Source: Cyanobacteriota bacterium | GTDB lineage: Bacteria > Cyanobacteriota > Cyanobacteriia > Phormidesmidales > Phormidesmidaceae | DNA length: 7,247 nt | Direction: 5' to 3' | Assembly (NCBI GenBank): GCA_027619675.1 | Contig: JAQCHG010000077.1 | Span: 1-7,247 of the forward strand | Shown: piece after piece, positions 1 to 6,145 of the stretch | Position numbering within the stretch: the stretch's first letter is position 1 | How the letters are laid out: each line of letters opens with the position of its first letter | The notes under the pieces: model-generated | Told to the model about the DNA's origin: nothing | Databases searched by the model: none | The model's input: only the letters and a program-made list of their open reading frames with translations | Program-made: the position numbers and the translations under genes

Positions 1-860
<860 letters not shown>

Positions 861-932
861 TTAGGGCTAATCGAGGGGGCAGCGAATGGTTACGCGCTAC
901 CCGGTGGCCCTTACAGACCAGACTAGACGTTC

Positions 933-960
933 AATATGGACAAGTATTAAATAATGTTAA
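933..960 (-). promoter_or_regulatory. Candidate promoter for ftsH
   Basis: On the minus strand TTAACA (960-955) is followed after 16 bases by CATATT (938-933), in a stretch clearly more AT-rich than its surroundings. The boxes match 5/6 and 4/6 of the sigma-70 consensus. This would give a leader of roughly 85 bases. A read-by-eye match only. It suggests ftsH need not depend on read-through from the upstream gene. Confidence 0.35.
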
Positions 961-967
961 CTCATCT

Positions 968-1795
968 TCAGAATTCAGGGGGCGAAGCCTGCAACGCCTG
1001 CCAGAGGGCGCGCAGGGGCTCGTGATCTGGATTGTAGTCCACAGACTGAGGGCTTAACAGCACCTGTTGGATGGGGATGATCTCGACGGCGCTGTTGCTG
1101 TAGGCCAGGTGGGTGAAGCGCTGCCGCAAGGCTGGATCCCAAGGGCTTTCCACCACGGTGTGACCTTGCTGGGCTAGGCCGGTGAGCAACCGCGATCGCA
1201 ACACCCCCGGCAAAATCCCCGTCGCCAGGGGCGGTGTGTGCCATTGGCCCGCTGCCCAGCCCCACAGGTTGCCGGTACTGGTCTCTAGCCACTCCCCCGC
1301 TGAATTGACCAAAATCGCTTCCTGGGCGTCCTGGGCTTTAGCCGCCTGCAACGCCAGCCAGCAGGGCAGATAATTGCCCGTTTTGTACTGGGGCAGGGGG
1401 CGTTGATAGGCCACCGGAGCCACCCAAGCCCGGATCCCCTGGCGCTGAAGGGTGGCTAACTCGGGCGGCAACGGGCGGGTGGTCAGTAGTTCTCGCCCAT
1501 CGGGGAAGAGGGTAATTCTCAGGATGACGTGCTCTGGCGGCACCTGGGTCTGTAGGGCCAGTGCCCCCTGACGAAGTCGGGACCAATCGGGTACTGCCCA
1601 CGGCAGCTCAGCCACAGCCTGATGTAGGCGATCGCAGTGGGCCGCCCAAGCGGTGGCGGGATGGTCCAAATCTCCCCCGTAGATCCGCAGGGTGGTGAAC
1701 ACCGTCGCCCCGTAGATCAAGGCGGGATCACTGGGACTCAGGGCGATCGCCTGCCCCGGCTGCAAAGCCCCGTCGAACCATAGCGGTACCGCCAT
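968..1795 (-). CDS. Class IV PLP-dependent aminotransferase/lyase, probable aminodeoxychorismate lyase (PabC-like)
   Basis: 275 residues, typical length for fold-type IV PLP enzymes. Visible features, numbered from the ATG at 1795: N-terminal PLWFDGAL, an H53-x-x-R56 pair, the probable PLP-binding lysine K138 in QYKTGNYLP, the AILVNSAGEWLETSTGNLW block with E171 expected to contact the pyridine nitrogen, and the phosphate-binding TGILPGVLR (192-200). The family includes 4-amino-4-deoxychorismate lyase (p-aminobenzoate for folate), branched-chain aminotransferase and D-amino acid aminotransferase. The short length and the KTGNYLP context favour PabC, but substrate cannot be settled by eye. Start is ambiguous: in-frame GTG at 1804 has AAGGA six bases upstream, and TTG at 1810 is also open. 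I prefer the ATG because homologues usually begin near the WFDG block. Confidence 0.85.
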   Translation of the reverse strand: MAVPLWFDGALQPGQAIALSPSDPALIYGATVFTTLRIYGGDLDHPATAWAAHCDRLHQAVAELPWAVPDWSRLRQGALALQTQVPPEHVILRITLFPDGRELLTTRPLPPELATLQRQGIRAWVAPVAYQRPLPQYKTGNYLPCWLALQAAKAQDAQEAILVNSAGEWLETSTGNLWGWAAGQWHTPPLATGILPGVLRSRLLTGLAQQGHTVVESPWDPALRQRFTHLAYSNSAVEIIPIQQVLLSPQSVDYNPDHEPLRALWQALQASPPEF

Positions 1796-1943
1796 CCCTG
1801 CCACCCCCAATCCTTAAAACGCCATACCCGCGATCGCCCCTACATCCCCTAACCCGCCACACCCTTCAGCCACCTCGCCACAGACCTCCGGTCGCAGGTA
1901 CCCCTGCCTGACCGCCCCCAAAGTATCCGTCCCTTGAGCCCCC

Positions 1944-1983
1944 ATCCAAAAATCCGCAATCCAAAATCCGCAATCCAAAATCC
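1944..1983. repeat. Short tandem repeat of AATCCRM heptads
   Basis: The 14-base unit AATCCGCAATCCAA occurs at 1951-1964 and 1965-1978, followed by AATCC (1979-1983) and preceded by the related ATCCAAA (1944-1950). Read as heptads it is AATCCGC, AATCCAA, AATCCGC, AATCCAA, AATCC. Heptameric short tandem repeats in spacers are a known feature of many cyanobacterial genomes; this one resembles that class. Confidence 0.8.
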
Positions 1984-2032
1984 CCCTGCCCCCTGGCCCG
2001 TTACAGAATGCAGCGTTTCCGCCGCAAATGCC

Positions 2033-2060
2033 TTGGCCAGCCCAACCCTAGCGGTAAAAT
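2033..2060 (+). promoter_or_regulatory. Candidate promoter for the HAD phosphatase gene
   Basis: TTGGCC (2033-2038) and TAAAAT (2055-2060) are separated by 16 bases. The -10 matches 5/6 and the -35 only its first three bases. The predicted transcript would have a leader of about 110 bases containing the TTTAGGTCG duplication. Confidence 0.35.
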
Positions 2061-2138
2061 CTGAGCCACCGCGACCTATCCGCCATCGGCTACTCTCCAG
2101 GAAGAGGCGGGGCGGGTCTTGGCCCTCTACTCCATAGA

Positions 2139-2156
2139 TTTAGGTCGTTTAGGTCG
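2139..2156 (+). repeat. 9-bp tandem duplication in the HAD gene leader
   Basis: TTTAGGTCG occurs twice in immediate succession, ending 19 bases before the chosen start codon. It may be a simple duplication or a small leader element; nothing in the sequence decides. Confidence 0.6.
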
Positions 2157-2175
2157 TTCATATCGGGGAATGCCA

Positions 2176-2961
2176 ATGGTAAACAACGGGCTCGGCCAGG
2201 TCCAAGCACTCCTGCTGGATCTTAATGGTGTGTTCTATGTGGCCAATAAACCGCTGCCGGGGGCGATCGCGGCGATCGAAGCACTGAGGGATAGCGGCAT
2301 TCCCTATCGTTTTGTCACCAACAACACCACAGAATCCGTGGCGACCCTGAGCCAGAGTTTGCAGTCCATGGGGTTGCCCATCGAGGCGGGGGAAATCATC
2401 AGTGCCCCCTATGCCGCCGTTCTCCATCTGCGTCAGATGGGTCAGCCGAAAATTTATCCCCTGCTGTCCGCCGATACCCAGCGGGACTTTGCCGAGTTTC
2501 CCCAGTCCGATACCCAAGCCGACGTGGTGGTGATGGGGGATATGGGGGATGAGTGGAACTATCGAGTGTTGAACCGGGCCTTCCGCTTAATCATGCAGGG
2601 GGCACAGCTCATCGCCTTGCACAAGGGTAAGTTTTGGCAGTGGGAGGCGGGCCTACAATTGGATATTGGGGCCTTTGTCACCGGGTTGGAATACGCCACG
2701 GACACCGAGGCGCTGGTGGTGGGCAAGCCCAATCCCTTCTTCTTTAAACAGGCCCTGACGGAATTAGGTCAAACCCCGGAGCAGGTGATCATGGTGGGGG
2801 ATGACATTGAAGCCGATATTGAGGGTGCCCAGTCCCTGGGGTTAAAGGGGGTGCTGGTGAAAACCGGCAAGTACCGGGCTCATTTGGCGGAAAAAACGGG
2901 CATTCAACCTGACCTAATGATCGAGTCCATCGGTGACATCGTATCTTGGCTCAATCCCTAG
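2176..2961 (+). CDS. HAD-superfamily phosphatase, LHPP-like (subclass IIA)
   Basis: 261 residues, a normal length for HAD-IIA enzymes. Numbered from the ATG at 2176: motif I is LLLDLNGVF with nucleophile D15, but the usual general acid two residues on is N17. Motif II is VTNNTT (47-52), the motif III lysine is K184 in VGKPNPFFF, and motif IV is VGDDIEAD with D209 and D210 for magnesium. The cap region lies between motifs II and III. The C-terminal half, including LDIGAFVTGLEYA and VGKPNPFFFK, closely resembles human LHPP (phospholysine/phosphohistidine inorganic pyrophosphate phosphatase), which has DISG in motif I. It likely hydrolyses a small phosphorylated metabolite in the cytoplasm; the substrate is unknown. 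Start: GGGGA at 2165-2169 sits 6 bases before this ATG. ATG 2170 abuts that site, and TTG 2119 would add 19 residues unlike the family. Confidence 0.9.
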   Translation: MVNNGLGQVQALLLDLNGVFYVANKPLPGAIAAIEALRDSGIPYRFVTNNTTESVATLSQSLQSMGLPIEAGEIISAPYAAVLHLRQMGQPKIYPLLSADTQRDFAEFPQSDTQADVVVMGDMGDEWNYRVLNRAFRLIMQGAQLIALHKGKFWQWEAGLQLDIGAFVTGLEYATDTEALVVGKPNPFFFKQALTELGQTPEQVIMVGDDIEADIEGAQSLGLKGVLVKTGKYRAHLAEKTGIQPDLMIESIGDIVSWLNP

Positions 2962-3008
2962 CTCCCTTGCCCCTCTGCCTGCTGCTAGAGAACGGTTGGC
3001 AGGTTTAC

Positions 3009-3049
3009 GCCGCCCGGTCAGGGATTCAACCCGGTTAACCCAGGGCGGC
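3009..3049. terminator. Inverted repeat between convergent HAD and cysK genes, possible terminator
   Basis: GCCGCCC (3009-3015) and GGGCGGC (3043-3049) form a 7-bp GC stem around a 27-base loop, which itself holds GGG ATTCAA CCC. It lies in the 177-bp gap where the two genes converge. No T-tract follows on either strand, so intrinsic termination is doubtful. Confidence 0.3.
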
Positions 3050-3138
3050 CAGCATAGGTCAAGCATGGCGAACGGCCATCTCCCACCTCGCGCCGCCACC
3101 CCAGCACTATCCCAAGGTGCCCCTAACTCGGTTCACCC

Positions 3139-4104
3139 TCAGGAGCCGATCGCGACAGCGGCCATCAGTTCAGGGTCTTGGAATAGCGGCGTGCTGAGGT
3201 AGCGTTCGCCAAAGCTGGGCTGAATCATCACAATCAATTTGTCGGCATTTTTGGGGCGTTTGCCCACCTCGATCGCCGCCTTCAGGGCCGCCCCGCTAGA
3301 AATCCCCGATAGCAGCCCTTCCTCACGGGCAAGCCGCCGTCCGTAGGCGATCGCATCCTCATCGCTGACGGTCACCACCTCATCGATCACCTGGACATTC
3401 AGCACCTCAGGGATAAACCCCGCCCCAATGCCTTGAATTTTGTGGGGACCCGCCTTGCCGCCAGAGAGGATGGGGCTGCCGATGGGTTCCACCGCAATGG
3501 CCTGAAAGCCAGGCTTGCGGGCCTTCAACACCTCCGCCACCCCAGTAATAGTGCCGCCCGTGCCTACCCCGGCAACGAGTATGTCTACGGCCCCGTCAGT
3601 ATCGGCCCAGATTTCCTCAGCGGTGGTTTTGCGGTGAATATCCGGGTTAGCGGCATTGCGGAACTGTTGCAGCATGTAGGCATCGGGCAGGGTATCCACC
3701 AACACTTGGGCACGGCGAATGCAGCCCGCCATCCCCTCAGTACCGGGGGTGAGTTCCAATTCAGCACCGTAGGCCCGCAACATCGCCCGCCGCTCAGCGC
3801 TCATGGTTTCCGGCATGGTCAAAATCAAGTGATAGCCCTTCGCCGCCGAAGCCATGGCCAGGGCAATGCCCGTATTACCCGAGGTGGGTTCCACCAGGGT
3901 GGTGCGCCCAGGGGTAATCACCCCAGCGGCTTCCGCCGCTTCAATCATGTTGATGCCGATGCGGTCCTTCACGGAGGCAGAGGGGTTCATACCCTCTAGC
4001 TTCACCACGATCTGGGCGCGACACCCCTCGGCCTGGGGAATGCGGTTGAGGCGCACCAGGGGGGTGCGGCCAATGAGCGTCGTGATGTCGGGGGCAATGC
4101 GCAT
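3139..4104 (-). CDS. cysK: Cysteine synthase (O-acetylserine sulfhydrylase)
   Basis: A PLP enzyme that makes L-cysteine from O-acetylserine and sulfide in the cytosol. It is 321 residues, the usual CysK length. Seen: PLP Schiff-base lysine K46 in SVKDRIG, the substrate loop PTSGNTG (73-79), phosphate-binding GVGTGGT (179-185), the [13 protein letters not shown] block (210-222) that in this family forms part of the serine acetyltransferase tail site, GISSGA (267-272), and the plant/cyanobacterial-type ending [13 protein letters not shown]. The ATG at 4104 is chosen because [16 protein letters not shown] matches the usual start. An in-frame GTG at 4155 would add 17 residues, and neither start has a good ribosome site. 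The Rrf2 gene ends 85 bases upstream on the same strand with no terminator between, so the two are likely co-transcribed. Confidence 0.96.
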   Translation of the reverse strand: MRIAPDITTLIGRTPLVRLNRIPQAEGCRAQIVVKLEGMNPSASVKDRIGINMIEAAEAAGVITPGRTTLVEPTSGNTGIALAMASAAKGYHLILTMPETMSAERRAMLRAYGAELELTPGTEGMAGCIRRAQVLVDTLPDAYMLQQFRNAANPDIHRKTTAEEIWADTDGAVDILVAGVGTGGTITGVAEVLKARKPGFQAIAVEPIGSPILSGGKAGPHKIQGIGAGFIPEVLNVQVIDEVVTVSDEDAIAYGRRLAREEGLLSGISSGAALKAAIEVGKRPKNADKLIVMIQPSFGERYLSTPLFQDPELMAAVAIGS

Positions 4105-4189
4105 GATGGCAACCAGGGGTGAGGGGTTTACGAAGGAAATAGGGACCGGATCCACAGGCCAAAGCAGCCCAGACCAAGGCGAGGGGGCA

Positions 4190-4624
4190 CTAGATGTAGT
4201 ACATGATGTCCACCTGCTGCTTGGCGTGACAGCGCTCTAGCAAGTCTTGCAGGGTGTACTTTTGCAGCACCGCCTCCGCTGCCTGGCGCACCTCTTGCCA
4301 CACTTCGGTGATCACCAGCCCCTCGGAGGTTTCGGGGGTGTCGCGGGGTTCCCCTTGGGTGTCAAACCCTTCGATGCAGCTAACCACGTCGTAGAGGGTA
4401 ATTTGCCAGGGCGATCGCGCCAGCAAATAGCCCCCCCGCGCCCCCCGCTGGCTCCGCACCAATCCGGCTCGGCGCAGGGTAGCCAGCAATTGTTCGAGAT
4501 AGCGATCGGGAATGTTTTGTTGGGTGGCAATCTGCCGAATTTGCATGGGCTCATGGTTGGCGTGGTTGGCACTTAACTCCACTAGGGCCAACAGCGCATA
4601 TTCGCTCTTACAAGAAAGTTCCAC
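4190..4624 (-). CDS. Rrf2-family transcriptional regulator (CymR-like context)
   Basis: 144-residue winged helix-turn-helix DNA-binding protein. From the GTG at 4624: [13 protein letters not shown] opens the first helix, residues 25-56 form the HTH with recognition helix around [13 protein letters not shown], the wing is [13 protein letters not shown] (58-70), a dimerisation helix spans about 86-120, and the tail is DIMYYI. Cysteines are C5, C83 and C122. The closely spaced cysteine triad that binds Fe-S in IscR is absent, so Fe-S sensing of that kind is unlikely. The start is chosen from the conserved [10 protein letters not shown] opening. GTG 4636 (adds VALP) is the alternative, with AAGGG upstream, but that AAGGG would sit at the predicted transcription start. 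The gene lies directly upstream of cysK, which suggests cysteine or sulfur control; this is inference. Confidence 0.9.
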   Translation of the reverse strand: MELSCKSEYALLALVELSANHANHEPMQIRQIATQQNIPDRYLEQLLATLRRAGLVRSQRGARGGYLLARSPWQITLYDVVSCIEGFDTQGEPRDTPETSEGLVITEVWQEVRQAAEAVLQKYTLQDLLERCHAKQQVDIMYYI

Positions 4625-4652
4625 GGGCAGCGCCACTAGGTCATCACCCTTG

Positions 4653-4658
4653 ATTATA
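4653..4658 (-). promoter_or_regulatory. Perfect -10 box (TATAAT) for the Rrf2-cysK unit
   Basis: The minus strand reads GGGGTATAATCAAGGG. TATAAT is a perfect -10 hexamer, about 29 bases before the GTG at 4624. No good -35 lies at 16-19 bases, which fits an activator-dependent or regulated promoter. The expected start near 4646-4647 gives a leader of about 22 bases. Confidence 0.55.
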
Positions 4659-4659
4659 C

Positions 4660-4782
4660 CCCGGTTCCCCGGTCGGGTTTGCAGGATTCCCAATTCCCGA
4701 GGGCAGGCGGGGGCGCGGGGCCAGGCGTTTCCCCCTAGAGGAACCCGTGAACCGGACCGGGACACGCAATAATGGAACCGGG
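4660..4782. repeat. GAACC-type repeats in the divergent control region
   Basis: CCCGGTTCC (4660-4668) and GGAACCGGG (4774-4782) are exact 9-bp inverted copies. Two more direct copies, GGAACCCG (4740-4747) and TGAACCGG (4748-4755), lie end to end between them. The first copy sits directly upstream of the TATAAT for the Rrf2 gene; the last overlaps the plus-strand -10-like box. The arrangement looks like operator sites, possibly for the adjacent Rrf2 protein, which is inference. Confidence 0.45.
4768..4773 (+). promoter_or_regulatory. Candidate -10 box for the plus-strand gene pair
   Basis: AATAAT matches 5/6 of the -10 consensus and lies 58 bases before the ATG at 4832. No recognisable -35 is present; the tandem GAACC motifs occupy that position. 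Confidence 0.3.
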
Positions 4783-4801
4783 TGCCGCCCTGGGCGGACC
4801 C
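4780..4801 (+). promoter_or_regulatory. GC-rich hairpin in the leader of the membrane-protein gene
   Basis: GGGT (4780-4783) pairs with ACCC (4798-4801) and CCGCC (4785-4789) with GGCGG (4793-4797), with one bulged G and a 3-base loop. It would lie near the 5' end of the transcript, 30 bases before the ATG at 4832. It argues that this stretch is untranslated leader and against the ATG at 4772. Confidence 0.45.
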
Positions 4802-4831
4802 TGCTGTGCCGTTGATGGGTTCCCTAGCTCG

Positions 4832-5350
4832 ATGAACTATTTGGTTGCCGTTCTCAGCGATCGCATCAAAGCGGAAGAAGCCTATTCTGCGCTGGAAACC
4901 GAAACCTTTCCCATGCAGGCGGTGGCCATTCTCGGCAAAGGCTACAAAAGCGCCGATGAATACGGCCTGATTGACCCCGCCAATGAAGCCTGGAAACAGG
5001 TGCGACGGATGGTGGTGTGGTTGGTGCCCTTTGGCTTTGCCGCTGGGTTAACCTTCAACAGCATTACAGGGCTAAACACCTTTCCCTGGGCCGGGGCCTT
5101 GGGGAACCAACTGATTGGCGGACTCTTGGGGGCAGGCTCCGGCGCACTCGGTGCTTTTTTTGTGGGGGGTGGCGTCGGGGCCGCCATTGGCAGCGGCGAT
5201 GCGTTGTCTTACCGCAACCGCCTCAATGCGGGCAAATACTTAATCGTGGTGCGGGGAACGGAGGCCCAAATTCGGCTGGCCACCCCAATTTTGCGCCGCT
5301 TTCGGCCAGAAAACATCCAGGGCTACGAAACCGCTGAGGCGCTGTCATGA
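4832..5350 (+). CDS. Glycine-rich two-helix membrane protein of unknown function
   Basis: 172 residues. The N-terminal 55 residues (MNYLVAVLSDRIKAEEAYSAL...AILGKGYKSADEYGLI) look like a small alpha/beta domain resembling the N-terminus of general-stress-protein-17M-like proteins. A hydrophobic helix follows at about 59-79, then a long glycine-rich hydrophobic segment at 90-120 with repeated small-xxx-small spacing (GGLLGAGSGALGAFFVGGGVGAAIG). A soluble tail, YRNRLNAGKYLIVVRGTEAQ and onward, could complete the alpha/beta fold. I recall similar uncharacterised proteins in other cyanobacteria. The ATG at 4832 is preferred over ATG 4772 because the extra 20 residues are unlike the family and fall on the leader hairpin. 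The stop overlaps the next start as ATGA. Function is unknown. Confidence 0.85.
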   Translation: MNYLVAVLSDRIKAEEAYSALETETFPMQAVAILGKGYKSADEYGLIDPANEAWKQVRRMVVWLVPFGFAAGLTFNSITGLNTFPWAGALGNQLIGGLLGAGSGALGAFFVGGGVGAAIGSGDALSYRNRLNAGKYLIVVRGTEAQIRLATPILRRFRPENIQGYETAEALS

Positions 5351-5709
5351 GCCGACAACGCTTCATTATCGAAATGGGTATGGGGGTCGATCAACACGGT
5401 CAAGACCCCACCGTCGCAGCAGCGCGGGCCGTCCGCAACGCGATCGCCCACAATGCCCTCCCCGGCGTCTGGGAAGTGGCTAACCTGGATCATCCCAACC
5501 AGATGATCGTGGATGTACAGGTGGCCGTCCCCTTCCCAGAACAGGTGCGCCAAGACGAAGTGCTAGCCGTACTGCCTTTTGGCCAGAAAACCCTAACCCT
5601 AGAAGATGGGGGCATGGTGGTGGCGGGCCGTGCGATCGCAGAATTGAATGACAAAAACGACGACATGTACATCGCCGTCGCTGCCGTCACCGTCTCCATC
5701 GAGCGCTAG
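5347..5709 (+). CDS. Lin0512-family conserved protein
   Basis: 120-residue soluble protein. Recognised by its opening RFIIEMGMGVDQHGQDPTVAAARAVRNAIAHNALPG (5-40), the middle VDVQVAVPFPEQV, and GGMVVAGRAIAELND (88-102), all typical as I recall them of the Lin0512 family (TIGR02058). The family is widespread in bacteria and has no established function that I know. The invariant-looking EMGMGVDQHGQD and histidines H17, H35 and H49 could bind a ligand or metal; this is inference. The ATG shares bases with the previous stop (ATGA), and GAGG at 5336-5339 lies 7 bases upstream, so translation is probably coupled to the membrane-protein gene. Length is normal for the family. Confidence 0.88.
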   Translation: MSRQRFIIEMGMGVDQHGQDPTVAAARAVRNAIAHNALPGVWEVANLDHPNQMIVDVQVAVPFPEQVRQDEVLAVLPFGQKTLTLEDGGMVVAGRAIAELNDKNDDMYIAVAAVTVSIER

Positions 5710-5741
5710 CAGCAGTCAAGCGCCCTAACTGTTCCAGAAAC

Positions 5742-5783
5742 TAGGTTGGTTACGCGAAGTCGAAACCACAACCTAAGTGTTTT
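5742..5783 (+). terminator. Probable terminator after the Lin0512 gene
   Basis: TAGGTTG (5742-5748) pairs with CAACCTA (5769-5775); inner TGGTT/AACCA pairing is an alternative. AGTGTTTT follows, with four Ts at 5780-5783. It lies 33 bases after the stop codon. The loop is long (20 bases) and the T-run short, so this is a moderate call. Confidence 0.5.
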
Positions 5784-5994
5784 CCCTATCCTCCTGTGAC
5801 AGCAAAGCCAGCGAATCCGTGCTCCTTAGGAGAGCCGCTAACGTGAACACGGGACGGTTACCCAGCGCCTCAAGACACCGCGCCTGGCCAAAATCTGCCA
5901 TTTCACTACCGAGAATTTGCGGAAAATCCTCTTTTAGGGGACTGCTACATGCAGATTTCACACTTCAACAGAAGCAGATTAGGTTTCCGTGAAT

Positions 5995-6049
5995 TGTCAA
6001 AGTAGCTTGTGACATTTTTGACTTTAAGCAGGCATGATGACAACAAGCT
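5995..6049. promoter_or_regulatory. Dyad cluster upstream of the PEP-CTERM gene
   Basis: TGTCA (5995-5999) mirrors TGACA (6010-6014); GTCAAA (5996-6001) mirrors TTTGAC (6017-6022); AGCTTGT (6004-6010) mirrors ACAAGCT (6043-6049). Another TGACA sits at 6039-6043. Overlapping dyads of this density suggest regulator binding around the promoter, about 100-150 bases before the ATG. The regulator is unknown. Confidence 0.35.
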
Positions 6050-6145
6050 GAGCAGGGGAAGTGTGCGGCTTCACTCTGTACGCGCAGTTAGTCCTCTTCA
6101 GGGGCACACCAGACCTTACTGAGTCGTACTTTTCCAATACCCACT

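Larger units (their letters stand above)
1811..2175. other. 365-bp intergenic spacer without a credible gene
   Basis: This divergent spacer lies between the class IV enzyme (minus) and the HAD phosphatase (plus). It contains a HIP1 site (1830-1837), a short GCAGG/CCTGC dyad (1894-1907), a heptad tandem repeat (1944-1983), a candidate plus-strand promoter (2033-2060) and a 9-bp tandem duplication (2139-2156). Its left half is C-rich on the plus strand. The open frames here have no recognisable protein features. Confidence 0.6.
5710..6145. other. 436-bp spacer without a credible gene
   Basis: It holds a terminator-like hairpin just after the Lin0512 gene, a duplicated GCAGATT (5951-5957, 5974-5980), an AT-richer cluster of TGACA/TTGAC motifs with dyads (5995-6049), and a GTGTGC/GCACAC inverted pair (6061-6066, 6104-6109) in the likely leader of the PEP-CTERM gene. 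A 71-codon GTG-initiated frame (5777-5992) has no recognisable features or ribosome site and starts inside the hairpin trailer. I could not identify a clear sigma-70 promoter. Confidence 0.6.

Noticed and set aside
1944..1983. CRISPR-like direct repeats
   Set aside because: Units are 7 or 14 bases and contiguous, with no spacers and no cas gene; a simple tandem repeat fits.
1934..2137. 67-codon plus-strand frame in the spacer
   Set aside because: Its first part is a translation of the AATCC heptad repeat (repeating IRNPKSAIQNP), and it overlaps the likely promoter. No family resemblance.
3009..3049. tRNA-like T-arm (GGGTTGAATCCC on the minus strand)
   Set aside because: No acceptor stem, D-arm or anticodon arm can be built around it; the dyad fits a convergent intergenic hairpin better.
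4105..4155. 17-residue N-terminal extension of CysK from GTG 4155
   Set aside because: The extension is unlike the family and has no ribosome site; [16 protein letters not shown] from 4104 matches the usual start. It is not fully excluded.
5777..5992. 71-codon GTG-initiated frame, and an antisense frame over 5773-5961
   Set aside because: No ribosome binding site and no recognisable features; the start lies within the terminator-like hairpin's trailing region. Two overlapping open frames of this size are expected by chance.
6104..6120. Sigma-54-like GGCAC...TTAC before the PEP-CTERM gene
   Set aside because: Spacing and the second element do not fit the -24/-12 consensus, and cyanobacteria are known to lack sigma-54.
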